A stretch of DNA of 64,000 bases, taken from NCBI GenBank assembly GCA_001687465.1, contig LVLI01000233.1, forward strand, positions 162,062-226,061, in the 5' to 3' direction. Position 1 is the stretch's first letter, and the number at the start of each line of letters is the position of its first letter. The notes under the pieces were generated by a model, which was not told the origin of the DNA, did not search any database, and was given only the letters and a program-made list of their open reading frames with translations. The position numbers were made by a program, and so were the translations under genes. Of the stretch, positions 1 through 11,977 are shown in pieces. This DNA is from Halocafeteria seosinensis (lineage: Eukaryota > Sar > Bigyra > Bicosoecida).

Positions 1-2870
1 TTTCAAGTCGAATGGCAGGGCGTTTAAGGATTCTCTTCAATTAAAGTGCTGTCGATTGAGAGGAGAAGAAATAGGAGAAAAGCAGAGTGCCTGGGGGATT
101 TGTACATTTACAGTAGGCAATTTGCTGAGCGCTTTAGGTGATTTCTTGTGGGGCGTTAGCCCCTCCTCTGACACCGAAACACTTCTGACGTTGCAGCTCG
201 TGCTAGAGTCTCTTTCTTCAACCATTAATTACGTCCCTGCAGCACTGTGGACATCCAGTGCGCCGGTCACCTGGACTGCTGCTGGAGCTAATTACACTTC
301 GGTCCCTCTTCCGGGCTTGGCAGTGCGGCAATTTCGTGCCCTTTCAGATAAACGCTTGATTAAAAGATTGGCAAACATTGCGTTCGATATAGACGTCACC
401 GAAATTGCCAATATTCGTTTGAAGAAACTCTTTCCACAAGGACTTAAAGAGGACAGTGAAGAAGACGAGGAAGATATTCCGACGCAGAGCTGGTGGGGAG
501 CCCTGACACGAGAGGGTACCTCGGATCCGTCTTCGTGCTTTTATGGCTTGAGTCCATCGACTGAAGAAAGATCCACTTCCAAGGGTGGTTTGTTTTCCTC
601 GTTGACGAGTAAACTTAGTTCTTTCTTTTCAAAGAAACAAAAAGGAGGCGCAGCTAATGCCTCGAGTGCATTAACTGGCACACTTCGAGACGGTAGCGGT
701 GATTCGTTACTTGAAACGACGAGAGTTTCGCGGGAGTATGCTGCTGGATATGGTAGCACTCCAAGGAAGGATACATCTGGTACTTCGAGAAAAAGCAGTG
801 GGGCAAAATTGCTGCCTTGGTTTTCAGTATACTGTTCGCTTGTGCTCGGGCGAACACATGGTAAAAGTGCGAGGCGAGGCTCTGTAAAACGCCATTATAA
901 GACATGTGTTGTACAAGTGCAATCGATAATGAATGCTTTGGCCTTTACTCCATCTTTGGGTATTATCCACAAGCTCTGGTATACGTTTGCTGAGGAAAAT
1001 GATATTGAGACTTTTATCCAGCACTATGGCTATGGGTGCCTGTGTGATTTTGCGAGACCTGGTCCTTTCCCGATTCTGTATCTCTTTGCTCTGACGTTTT
1101 CGCATTTCCTAATGGTGGCGGATGATTTTGAGCTATATGAGAAGTTCTCCCTTCCCAGAGGAGAGCTTGCGGTTGCTATTAACACATTAAAACTTGTTGT
1201 GGCACATGCGTACGGGTGCGTGCGTGTACAACGTTAATTGGCCTTCATCCTACCCTCTTATTATGAATTCCTTTGTATGTGTGTTTCAGGTATAATTCTG
1301 GGAAATACCGGAGTATTGATATGACTCTAGTGGAGGCTGAACCGACTGACTCCTGGTTTGCGTTTGAAGATGCGGTTGTCTCAATGTTATCGGAATTATA
1401 CCAACGACAGTGTCGACGAAAATTGACTCCACGCCGTATCTGGCGAGTGGATTGCTCCAAGTATGTTGTACATGTATGCATTCGTCTTAGCGAACACTTT
1501 CAAATACCCGCTCCATATGTGCAGCGATGAAGTTCTATCTTCGCGACTTTTGCCAGTAGCCCCGTTTATGGTACCCTTCTCAAAACGATTGGAAATTTAT
1601 AATCGCAATAGAGTTGCTTTAAAGCGCGAGACCCAATCTTATATTGGTCCACCTTCCAGAATTACAGTGCGAAGGGATGCACTCTTTGATACAACTTACC
1701 GCGAACTCAAGAAGCTAACGGCCTCACAGCTACGAGGAAGAATTGACATAAAATTCATCAATGAGCACGGTGTTGCGGAAGAAGGAATTGACGCTGGAGG
1801 TTTATTTAAAGAGCTATGGACACAATTTGCAGATGTAAGTGAATTCGCCGAAACTATGGACTCATGCACTTGCTCACCTGAGTTGCAACCCCAGGTAGTT
1901 TTCGATCCATCCTATGGGTTGTTTAAGGAAACGCCAAACCATTTGCTGTACCCGAGTCCAAACGCCTTTTCACTGGGCCATGGGGATGTTACAACATTGT
2001 TCGAAGTAGTGGGGCGTGTTGTGGGTAAAGCCCTGTATGAGGGAATTGTGATCCAGCCTCAATTCGCTCATTTCTTCTTGGCGAAGCTCCTGGGTAACCC
2101 TGTACATTTACATCATTTACCGTCTCTCGATCCCGAACTATACAAGAATCTGATTTTCATCAAAAATTACTCAGGAGACATTCAGGATCTCTGCCTTACG
2201 TTCACCGTACCGCGGGAAGACGCGGAAATCGTGGGGCAGACTGGCGATCAGGAATATTGTTTGGTACCAGGTGCGTAATTTCGGCAATATGTATTCGCTT
2301 TTCCCTTCTATGTGCATTACTGTAATCGCAGGTGGAGATCAAAAGGAAGTGACGAACCAAAATAAGTTTCTATATATCCATCTAGTGGCGAACGCACGCC
2401 TCAACCTGTCGACATCTCGCCAAACGGAGGCATTCAAAAAAGGTTTGTACTCTGTCGTGCCCCCAGAGTGGTTAAAGATGTTTTCAGAACCTGAACTACA
2501 AGTTCTCATCTCTGGTGCACATAAGGGCATCAATGTGGAAGACCTCAAGAAGAACACAAAGTACCTGGGCGGTTGTTCAGCTAGAAACAAGTCTATCAAA
2601 CTGTTTTGGGATATCATGGCGGATTTTGCAGAGGAAGATAAATCAGCACTTCTTCAGTTTGTGACAGCATGTTCACGCCCTCCACCTCTAGGTTTCAAGG
2701 AGCTGCAACCTCCGTTCGCCATTCAGCTTATCAGCAGTAGAGGGAAGCCGCTACCTTCTTCGAGCACGTGCTTCAACGTACTGAAGTTGCCGGATTACAC
2801 ATCTAAGAGCGACATGAAGACAAAACTCATGACAGCCATTCATTCGGCCAGTGGGTTTGAGACAGAATGA
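1..2870 (+). CDS. HECT-type E3 ubiquitin ligase, UBE3B/UBE3C family (5' end outside window)
   Basis: The reading frame is open to the left edge, so the N terminus lies outside. Exons are about 2-1209 (or 2-1215), 1290-1460, 1525-2270 and 2332-2870, joined in frame across introns of 61-80 nt. About 888 residues are visible. The last 440 form a HECT domain: ALYEGIV-type and LVPGG motifs typical of this group, a KKxTKYxGG-like segment, SRPPxLGF, and the catalytic Cys in STCFNVLKLP (codon 2769-2771). HECT ligases take ubiquitin from an E2 onto this Cys before passing it to substrate. Order and wording match UBE3B/UBE3C (yeast Hul5), not the NEDD4 group; no WW domain is visible. A Ser/Lys-rich stretch at about 560-830 is probably disordered. 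Family assignment is firm; the exact orthologue is not. Confidence 0.9.
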
Positions 2871-2959
2871 GCGAGGTACAATACCGAAAGGCGGTTTGCA
2901 AGCCTCTCCCAAAACCGTGCAGTTCCCTTCGCTTTCTACATGTACCGTTTGCTGTACAA

Positions 2960-5632
2960 TCATCGATAGTCTTTTACAGCACTGTGGTTAGTAGTCTTTG
3001 CTCTCACCGGCGCCGCTACAACATCCATAGGCTCCTCTTTCTGTTTGGATTCTTCTGGCAGAGATAAGGACATCTTTTCTGAGCTTATGCCGGGATCCAG
3101 TTCAGCGTACTCTTTTGGCAAAGTATGCACGTCTTTTGGTTCCTTTCTTACACGAGCAGGCTGAACACGCGCATCGCCGGTTAAGTAACTGGTACTGTCT
3201 GGCGGGGCTCGTGTGACATTCTCATCCGTACCCCGGTGGCGTTGTTTTGCACCTTTAGAGCGTTGGGTGCCTCTAGACTTTTTTCTTGATGTGGTACTCC
3301 GCATTGATGTTGCGTGTGTTGTCGTCGTTCGATTTAGAGGACGCCGATTGGCTGCAGGCGATGCGAGGTAGGGGCTCGACTTCCTGTAAAGGGACGAAGG
3401 AATAGATTGCGTGGATTTCTCCAACTTGTGCGCAATTATTGCATCTTTTGGATGTCCTGTAACCCCAACTTCTAGAGTCTCCTCCTCTCTCTGCATCTTT
3501 ACGTCTGAATCCCACTTTCCTGGTGAGGTGTCCCTTTTGGATTCTTGCGATCTTGCTCTCGACCTCCGCAATTTTTCCAATAATTTCTGTCTTCTTGTGG
3601 GGGAGCGTGACCGTTGTTTGTTCGCTGGAGGGGTCGCTAGCGAACGCCAGTAGTCCTCCTTCGAGCGCTGAGACCTGGAGGTATTTCTTGTTTGCTTCCT
3701 GGAACTGCCTCTTGTCTTTCTCCCGCGCTGGCGGCCTTCGCTGACATCTTCAAAGTCAGATTGGTAGGAGCTTTGGTCGCGTAGTGATGAACCTTGTTGG
3801 ATATGTGTTGGGTACGGTGCGAGATGGGCCTGGTCCGGCGGAGGGTCGTTGCGGAAGACGGGTTCTGGGACCTCCTCAGTATTGTTTGTCTGCTTAGCCC
3901 CTCTGGTCGTCTTACTCTTGCCGCCTGCTATGTTATGGAGTTGGGTGACGAGTTCGTCGAAGTCCCACTGGGTTTGCGACTGTTCTTTGGCTTTATCCGA
4001 TTTTTGCCCAGAGCTAGGCTTGGGTGACGCTTCTTCACTCTCCGGACCGGAACTAGACTCTCGCTCCACCTGGTGCTGGTGCTGGTGCTGGTGCTCGGAC
4101 CCTGCTGATTGCTGCTGTAAAGGTGGAGATTCCCGCGATTCTTCCTTGTCACCACGCCATTGAACTTGAACATGGATTGCAGGCACTGTTTCCGGAGCTT
4201 TCATTCCAAGATTTTCAATCCGCAAAGTGGACTCGCCACCAAGTGGTACCCATCCTTGATGCCATTGCTCCTTTCCGGGTTCTGACATCCTCAAAAACCG
4301 GGATAGATCCAAGGATACTCGACCTGTAGAACGTTTAAAAATAGGTATAGCCTCGTATCATGACCCAAAGTTGTCGAGTCTAGCTAACACACCGAATAAA
4401 TTGTTATGTCTCATGTCCTGATATTGAAGCCCAACAGAAATTTCGTTCGCTTCGTCCACCTCCAAATCTGGCAAGTAGAACCGAAACGTCTCATTAAACT
4501 TGGGATATATCTTCCCTGACACTTCCGTTGTTCGATAAATTTCTCCTGCAAAAGCAAGCTCGCCGTGTGCTTGCACTGTTGAAATGTATTCTGAAGTCGA
4601 AGCACAGTGTAAAGTTTACGTGAGACCGATACCACACCACGCTGGTGACGCTACAGACGCCACGAACCTTCGCTATCTTCGAGAGTCGTCGCCCCTGTAA
4701 TTGTCACTTTAAGCTCTCCACTGTTTGAAGGTAGACCAGCGAACTTAGTCTTTGGATCATAGGGGGAAATACTGCTACGTGAGCGACCCCGGCGCTCGCC
4801 GGAAGTATGGACGCGGCTGGATTGAGGGGACTTCATTTTCTTGTGCGGTCCCCGGCTTTCCGATTCCATATCGTCGGTGAGCTCTGCGTGAATAAAAGAA
4901 AAACAAAAATAACCAGCTTTGGACGGTCTTGTGGGCGCTAACACATTTCAATGGAAACTGGAACTCACCCTTTCGTTTCCCGAAGATCGCGTATTCTACC
5001 GTTTGACTCCCACGTTCTACACAAGCAATCACAGAGTGCCCAAGAGCGTCCTAACCAAGACACGATGGTACCATCCTAATTCAAGGGTGTAGCATCCCTC
5101 ATCGGCCTTGTATACGAGGAAGATCAGCTTGTACTAGTTATCGCACAAATTGCGCGTTTTTCCACTCTTGGTGTCGGGTAGTGCGTGCACCAGAAAAAAA
5201 AAAAAAAATATCGTGCCACTCTATGAAAATGAATGCTTTAGCTACATTACAAACGCAATAGGTTGCAATCCAACAGATGCTTACTACTGTCCAATGAACC
5301 CAGCAAACTTCACGTGCGAACGACTTGCGACAAAGCGGTAGCGACCTTGTCGGAGTTGGATCCGTTGAAGTGGCTTTGCAAATCCCTCGGCAGGGGCGAA
5401 TTCCCGGGAACTGTCCGAATGTTCACAAAAAGCGTTAGCCGCATAAAATTTACGCACCCATCGAATTGTAACAGTATACAAGGTACGTGCCTGGTTTTAG
5501 GAGGGCGAAATGGATTTTCTGGACCAAAGGGAATCGTTTTTTCACGACGGTACCTGTACTTGTGGTTAAAGTATTAACTTGAAGGTGACAATCACCCCGT
5601 GGTTGCAACTGAGTGCAATGAATTGCAGTCAT
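2960..5632 (-). CDS. C2-domain protein with long Ser/Arg-rich C-terminal tail
   Basis: Six exons fit: 5632-5487, 5410-5314, 5050-4969, 4883-4668, 4590-4393 and 4323-2960, giving about 700 residues. Residues ~163-285 read as a C2 beta-sandwich: GELKVTITGATTL, then TTEVSGKIYPKFNETFRF, then LFGRVSLDLS and GWVPLGGE. C2 domains usually bind membranes or partners, often with calcium, but I do not see the full set of Asp ligands. The N-terminal ~160 residues are not recognised. The last ~400 are low complexity: an HQ repeat coded by (CTGGTG)n at 4070-4092, then many RS, RSRS and KSR runs. The third exon is the least certain: it follows a 263-nt intron carrying a T-run (positions 5193-5207 on the minus strand), and another small exon could lie inside it. 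No function is assigned. Confidence 0.7.
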
Positions 5633-5706
5633 TGTATATTAGTGACATTTACCAGATCAAATTACATGCATGTGCCCACGAGGAGCCGACTCCACGCTGG
5701 ATACAG

Positions 5707-7428
5707 CTATGCAGCTTCCCTTCGGAGTCGCTTTATGCGTGCGATGACATGCTCCACCGCCTTGGTAATGTTTTGAAACACTTTAACCCCTCTTCGATCC
5801 GCCACATCAGCGAGATACGCCCGTCCTCGATTTAAGTCCTTGACCTCATCAGCGTACAGTTCCTGTGGGAATCATCATTGTCTCAGTGCACGACGATTCC
5901 AGAAATATTTAGAATCGGAAGACTTACGTGTCCAGATATTTGACTCCCCGGCTCAACATCCTGTAATACGATAACGACATCCCTCTCTGACGAAATGTGC
6001 TCTGCTATTTCAATCATAGAAGCAACAGCACGTGTTTCACCTGTGACGACGAACATCAGAATTAACGCTTCCTGTTTCGCGTTCGCTTCGACTTCGATCA
6101 GGTCAGGAGTCCAGTTTTCCACCTGCATATTCGTGACAAATGGTTGTACAAGCGTGGAGGCACAATGCAATTACTCTTCTCACGCTACGTACCTGAGGAT
6201 TATAATAAGTCACTCCATGCTTGTCCAGTAATGGCATTGCTATATCCTTTCTCCAAGTAGTTGGGTTACAGGCACCCCCCAGAAACACTTCTCCCAAAGG
6301 ACACTTGTGTCGCTCTGGATTGCGATTACTTGCTGTCACCTGATCTGCACCGTTTTCTGGTGTAATTTGGTGGTGAGCTATTTGCCCTGAATGAGACAAC
6401 GTTCTCTGGTGGCCTTCTTCAGAATGTGACAAGGAGTCTGATGTCAGGGACTTCTCGACGCTACGGGGTACAGATGCCTCCTCCGCACTAATTGCTAAGT
6501 CTCGCATATCTCGACACGAGCCAAAATAGGAACTACCAAAAGAGTTGGTGCTATTCCTCCAATGATGCATCCTCTTTCTAGCAGCACCGTTTCTCTGAAG
6601 AACATTGACTATGTTGCAAAAAGTGGAAAAGCTTATCTTTTCCCGGTTCACGTGGCGTTTCATTGCCGGATCCGACCGAAACCGAGATAGGTTGTTTCCT
6701 TCTGAACTTCTTCTGGGATGACCATGTTCGCATCCGTCCGTGTTTTGCTCCACGAGATTCGGTGGAGGTGGAGGAGGATTGGCCGCGCCAGTAACCCGCG
6801 TCTCTTGCTCATTGCTTTGATGCCCTCCGTTGCGCTGTCCTTCTTCCTCAACCCGATCCTCAGGGTCTGAAATTTCCTGGTCACGAACGATTCTTGATTT
6901 GTAGTCGGCTTCACTTAAGTATCCATATTGCTTAGTCTGAATTGTGCGTTCAAGCTCCTCCACTCCTCCGCGTAAATAAGCATCCGTAAAAGACATTGGC
7001 CACTCCAAGCCGAGTACTCGCAAGGCAACTGGCAAATCTTCTTTTACTCGGATTCTCCGGTCATCGTCAAGGTCTAACGATTCGAAGACATCCGAAAGGG
7101 ATAACTCGTTACTTGGGACAGCTGCGCGGTTGATATACATATCTCGATTCCTTACACTAGGGCTAAACAGCGCACCTGAACTCTCAGAGGCCGTTCGGTC
7201 TATGTTTAATGACAAACACGACCGACGCGTCGCTCTCGGCGTTTGCCGCGATGAGCCATTGTCGGCAGCAATCGTTTTCCAAATATAGCGATAGATGGGA
7301 GCAGCTGTCTCTGAGTAAGTACGGTTCTTTAATCCCCCCTGTGAACCGCCTGATTGATATTCGTCTGTGCGAGCATGTTTCTGCGCTACTGGGGCGCCGG
7401 CATTCCCTTTACCGTTGGGGCCTTCCAT
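5707..7428 (-). CDS. EF-hand-like protein with C-terminal nucleoside 2-deoxyribosyltransferase-like domain
   Basis: Exons 7428-6193, 6122-5928 and 5862-5707 give 528 residues. The C-terminal ~145 residues read as the nucleoside 2-deoxyribosyltransferase-like fold (Pfam Nuc_deoxyrib_tr_2, as in Drosophila Raw): FLGGACNPTTWRKDI, YYNPQVENW, EANAKQEALILMFVV, ETRAVASMIE. Typical enzymes of the superfamily cleave N-glycosidic bonds of nucleosides; activity here is inference. The N-terminal part is mostly disordered and polar, with one DLDDDRRIRVKE loop (about residue 120) that fits an EF-hand except for Arg where Gly is usual. It lies head-to-tail only 74 bp upstream of the C2 gene. Start chosen at the ATG MEGPNGKG. 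Introns are 70 and 65 nt, both phase 0. Confidence 0.75.
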
Positions 7429-8236
7429 ATCGAATTATTTCGGAGCAGATCCCCGTGGTATAGGACCATAAACCGGGTGATATTGGCTCAAAAGGATCGA
7501 GAGTGGCTCCCCGTTGACTATATGAACAGACCGAGTGGCAGATAGGTAAACTAGAGGTTGTTGATGCAACCGACGTATTGCCGTCTAAGGAGGTGTCCTG
7601 AGGTGAGAGTGGTCAAACTGCGCTACGAATCCACAAATAGCCAAGTTATATTTATCCACACCGACATACAAGTGTCAACCACCCTAACAAAACCTACCTA
7701 CGGCAGCTGAACACGCCTGTTCCAGCCTGTATTCTCCGTCGGCTCAGCGACTCGGCTGCACTGTCTCTCTGGAGAAGTGGCTGGTCGCACGAGCGACCTG
7801 CTGGACCAAGCGGCCGCACAAAAGGCGGTTACGTTGAATTCCCACGGACTGGAAGAGACTAAGAAAAACATTCCAAGGAAGACATGAGCGACTGATGCTG
7901 CTTGCACCTCTTCCTCAAATGACGCACTTGGGTTGTGGGCACTGAGCCCGGCGCGCCCGCACGAGTCATTCCGGGACTCTGGCGCTGTGAAGATGCATTG
8001 CGTTGTCTTAATACAGCTAGAAGTGTATATTCAGTGCTTTATTGAATACTATTCTTATTTGGCTGTGGAGACTCCAAACCGCAAGTGTTATGGAGTGGTC
8101 TCTCTGGCTTGTTGCTTGGGCCTTCGGGAAGTTCGAAGAGGGGACCTGATGAAGAATTGTCATTCGACTACGATCTCATAAGTACATTCAGAGAGTCTGT
8201 TCCACGTGAGACTACTTCCTCTCTGCTCTTACAGTG
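7429..8236. other. Intergenic/5' region between divergent genes
   Basis: Shared upstream region of the deoxyribosyltransferase-like gene (-) and the intronless gene (+). No tRNA or repeat was seen. One plus-strand frame ending at a TGA at 7885-7887 looks protein-like (for example DLLDQAAAQKAV and LEETKKNIPRKT), but it has no clear start and no splice partner I could fix. A good acceptor-like tract ends at 8234, three bases before the chosen ATG of the next gene, so a spliced 5' leader is possible. Confidence 0.5.
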
Positions 8237-9211
8237 ATGAGCGAATGCGGCGATCAACAGTATAGAGGTGAAAGTCCCGAAACAGCAGACCCTGCTGCGC
8301 ACTGGGATAGCTGTTGTCCAGCAACATCAGAGATGAGATATTGGAGCGAGAATCTCAATGCCCCTTTACCTTCTCCCATGCTCTCCAAAGTGCTGGCAGG
8401 TCATAGATATCATGGCAGTGCTCAAATAGGATTGATGAGATTGTTAGAGCTTCACGAGATACAAGAATCTAGCGAGGCGTTTGCCACGCTCCAAGATACA
8501 AATCAGTGGCTGATTGAGCAAACGCAACGCCATTTCCTTAGACAGGGAGAGCGATGGGATCCAGAAAATCAAGCTAAGGAAGAGTGGCTGTCCAAAGATA
8601 GGAAGCAAGTGCTTCAAGCGGTGTCGTTAATGGGCCTAACTCAACGAGTTATCCCTGATCAAAGTGCTCTCAGTGCCGACCGCATAACTATTTTACCGGG
8701 CGCCCTAGAAACTCGTGTCACACAACGTTTAAATTCCGTAGTTGAAGAAATTCAACACTCGAATAGACCACCCTGTGCGGTCGTCGTAGCAACGGGAAAG
8801 CGAGCACTCCTGGACTACGAGTGTCCCGATGCGACACTATCAGAACGAACCGAAGCAGCAATGATTCGATATCGATGGAATGAAGCCAAAGAATGCCACC
8901 CAGAATTAGCTAATATTCCTTTTCATGTATGTGAGGCTCAGTTAAAAGATGGGCAAGTTCGATCGAAAACAGTTGATACCGTAGAGGCACTCGGCGAACA
9001 TGAAGTAGTGCGACAGCTGCAGCAGAGAAATGGTTGTGCTGTGGTACATATAGAGCAGCCCTACGCCAAACGATTTGCATTACTCTTTCACGGGCTTGGA
9101 TTGCGGATGCATGTCTATGCTCAGGCTGTAGCCACCGATACTCCACTGTTTTTGTATCTCGATGAAACTGCACGAACTATCTTTGCACGACCGCATTTGA
9201 CGGAAGACTGA
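8237..9211 (+). CDS. Intronless protein resembling bacterial hypothetical proteins of the YdcF/SanA-like type
   Basis: A single uninterrupted 324-residue frame, notable in a window where most genes are split. The order of motifs recalls uncharacterised bacterial proteins with a Rossmann-like DUF218-type core: an ILPGALETRVTQRL segment (mid-protein), AVVVATGKRALLDYE (about residue 175), a TEAAMIRYRW helix, a conserved V-DT-V segment (SKTVDTVEAL), VVHIEQPYAKRFALLF, and a terminal FLYLDETARTIF. This resemblance is by eye and from memory of the family; no function is known to me for those bacterial proteins. There is no signal peptide or membrane segment. Start is the ATG at 8237, immediately after a splice-acceptor-like tract, so an upstream noncoding exon is possible. 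Acquisition from bacteria is an inference. Confidence 0.7.
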   Translation: MSECGDQQYRGESPETADPAAHWDSCCPATSEMRYWSENLNAPLPSPMLSKVLAGHRYHGSAQIGLMRLLELHEIQESSEAFATLQDTNQWLIEQTQRHFLRQGERWDPENQAKEEWLSKDRKQVLQAVSLMGLTQRVIPDQSALSADRITILPGALETRVTQRLNSVVEEIQHSNRPPCAVVVATGKRALLDYECPDATLSERTEAAMIRYRWNEAKECHPELANIPFHVCEAQLKDGQVRSKTVDTVEALGEHEVVRQLQQRNGCAVVHIEQPYAKRFALLFHGLGLRMHVYAQAVATDTPLFLYLDETARTIFARPHLTED

Positions 9212-9839
9212 TTGATAAGGCTACCCACCTTCATTAGTCTGCTCTGTGCTCCTTGTCTCCGAACCCTAGCGCGTGTCGCTGTCATGCATGACTCGGTGTG
9301 AGCAAGACGGACAAGGTGTCTTCGAGACGGTGATTGTGGTCTGTTGGGGGAACGAATTGATTTTTGGTAAATCGCTCAAGTGCAACACTCGGGGCTTCCG
9401 GCAGCCATACGTGGATTCACACCTTTCAGAATCTCATAACGCAGAACAGTCACTTGCAATATTTTCCGAGTATTTCGGCTGAGACGGTACCACTTCCACA
9501 CACACACACATATGTACTTCCAGATACGGAAGCGAAACTTCCCAAGGGTTCGTAGCAGTAAAACTGCTGCTGCACTGCTGTCATGCAGTCGTTTCCCGCT
9601 GTCACTGTCAAACTATTAGTAGTACAACAGTAGTGAAGCACGGTTAATTGACGAAATATTAACCTGTTTGCTGTTTGCGCTGGTACGTAATGGATTCTCT
9701 CGAAGCCACCTTGAAGTTTTGAATGTTCCTTGAATATTCCACTTTAAAGCTCTATATGATACCTGTGGGCCAGGCTGTGGCTTGTAGATTTGTGTTGTAT
9801 CAATTGTGTGTTGCTTGGTCACGTTCACTTGTTTCGACT
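9212..9839. other. Intergenic region upstream of the EF-hand pyrophosphatase
   Basis: About 630 bases without a convincing gene. It contains a short CA run near 9499-9511 and GCTGCTGC-type repeats near 9560-9580. The frame of the downstream gene stays open back to 9723, adding a hydrophobic stretch upstream of the chosen ATG; I treat this as 5' leader because the ATG at 9840 has a better context, but a longer N terminus acting as a targeting signal cannot be excluded. Confidence 0.45.
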
Positions 9840-11878
9840 ATGGCGTCTCCAAACAGAGGGGAGCAGACGCCCAGCAAGGAGCTCCAGCAGGAGAACCAGA
9901 TGCTCAAGAGTCAGATTGTGGAGCTCCACGCGCTTCTAGATTCCTACCGGAAGGCCTTCCCCAAGCGCAAGAGAGATGAGAGTACTGAGAATGACGCCGC
10001 GGCGCCGGAGGGTGAAGAGAACCATCAGGACCACGATCAGAGAAGCCGGGACATCAGCGAAGTTGACAGAGTGGCATTGAGTACCGGAGAGGAAGTTTTC
10101 ATCAAACCTGAAGAGCTTTCAGCTATTCGGGCTGGTATGTGTAGTGTGATTGAAAATGGTTTAAATATCCCGGGAACTATAGTAGTGTATGAACGCAGTA
10201 TTCAATGTGTTCGATAACACCAGAGCTGGAAGTATCAATGCTCGGGAACTCCAGGTAAGAACATCCTCTAGTGTTCCATCCATGTTGCACGGACGACTTG
10301 AACTCCTTTTGTATGCAGCTGCTTCACGAGAAATTGGGCGAGCCAATATCAGATGAAGAGGCCAAACAAGCGGTGCAAATGATCGAATACGAAGGGGCAG
10401 AAGCAATTAGTTTCGAAGAATTCATACGGTATGTGTTTTCGTCCGAAACCGTCAATCCACAAGTACTCATGAATAAAGGATGAATTTCGCCAGGTACTGG
10501 AGTGGATCGCATGATGCCCTCGAAGGAAACAACGAACAAGCGAGGAAAACCTTGCGGGAGAGATTGAAAGATTTCGAAGGGACAGAAGCTGCTGACGATT
10601 TCGGTTTCGCCCCTCGTTCTTACGGCGACACGACCGCTATACCGATGGCGACTTTGGTGGGTACCGCAGAAGAAGAGGAAAACATTGCACCAGATTTCTC
10701 TGGAGACGCTAGTACCTATGAAGCCGAAGAACGCGCAGCGGCCGGAGTATCAGCGGAACAACCGCAAATTTCAGTTCCTCTTCAGCAGAGTCACATGACC
10801 GATGCCGAGAAGCGAAGGCGGCACAGAGAGTGGTATGCCTCCAAGTTTAAATTTCTGAAAGCTCGGATTAACAATCCGAAGGTCAGCAAGATTTCAACCG
10901 ATACGGAAGGGACGTTTCCTAGCTTAGAATGGAGGATGTACTTCTACCATAAAGAAGGTGCACACTTGGAGCCCCAGCTCTTATCGCCGTGGCACGATGT
11001 TCCACTGAGAAACGACGACGGCACGTACAATTTTATGTATGTTTTGGATTTTATTTTGATTCTTTCTCTGTCTGCCAATCGCGTTGGTTGTTTCATTTTC
11101 TATGCATCGCAGTTGTGAGATTCCGAAATGGACGAGGCGTAAGATGGAAATTGCAACCGATGAGAAGTTCAACCCAATAAAACAAGATGTGAAGAACGGA
11201 ATGTTACGGAATTATACTTGGGGTGATATGCTGTTTAACTATGGCCTCCTCCCACAAACGTGGTACGTCTTGCTGCAGAACAATTTGCGGAGTCCTCATT
11301 GCTCCGCTTACTCTGACCAACGCAGGGAAGATCCGGAACATACTTCTCGACACACTGCAGGTACTGATATGTAGCTTTTTTCTTAATTGTCTGAATATCC
11401 AGTTTCATCGAACTTTTTATTTGTACTGCAGCTGGCGGTGACAATGACCCGCTGGACTTTGTGGAACTCGGATCAAAGCAGTGGAGGACTGGAAGCATTC
11501 TTGCCGTCAAAGTACTCGGAGTCCTGGCCATGGTGGATGATGGTGCGCTTTGGACTTACCATACTGAGAAGTATATTGGCTACTTGAATACCTGTGTTGA
11601 TTTCATCTGCAGGAGAAACGGACTGGAAGATCATTGGAATAAACGTTCAAGATCCTCTTGCGGAATATCTGAATGATATACATGATGTCGAAGTTCACCT
11701 GCCGGGCGCTCTTGGTGCACTGAGGAGGTGGCTCAAATACTATAAGAGTCCAAGCATTAACAAGTTTGCTTTCGGAGAAAAGTGCCAGACGAGACAGTAT
11801 GCTGAGATGGTGGTGCAGGAATGTCATGAGCATTGGAAGAGTCTTATCCAGCGCCGAGGGCAGAATCCAACAGTGTGA
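9840..11878 (+). CDS. Soluble inorganic pyrophosphatase (family I) with N-terminal EF-hand region
   Basis: Eight exons (9840-10134, 10199-10254, 10319-10428, 10494-11036, 11113-11262, 11326-11360, 11432-11542, 11613-11878) give 521 residues. Residues ~15-40 are a short coiled coil. Residues ~95-160 form an EF-hand pair ([19 protein letters not shown]; later [12 protein letters not shown]); both loops lack some usual acidic ligands. From ~275 on is a complete family I pyrophosphatase: [43 protein letters not shown], catalytic DNDPLD (~400-405) and VDDGETDWK. The enzyme hydrolyses PPi to two phosphates with Mg. The same EF-hand/PPase architecture is known for the acidocalcisomal VSP1 enzyme of trypanosomes, so an acidocalcisome-like location is a reasonable inference. 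It is convergent with PEP carboxykinase, 99 bp apart. Confidence 0.92.
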
Positions 11879-11977
11879 GAGGCTAACATAACACTGGTAT
11901 AGTTGCAAAGCAAACCATGCTACGGTATCCTATACATTAATACGACATGGTATGCTGTTGACGTCGTGTATTTCTGT

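Noticed and set aside
4070-4092. (CTGGTG)n repeat
   Set aside because: It lies in frame inside the C2 gene and codes a His-Gln run, so it is not listed as a separate element.
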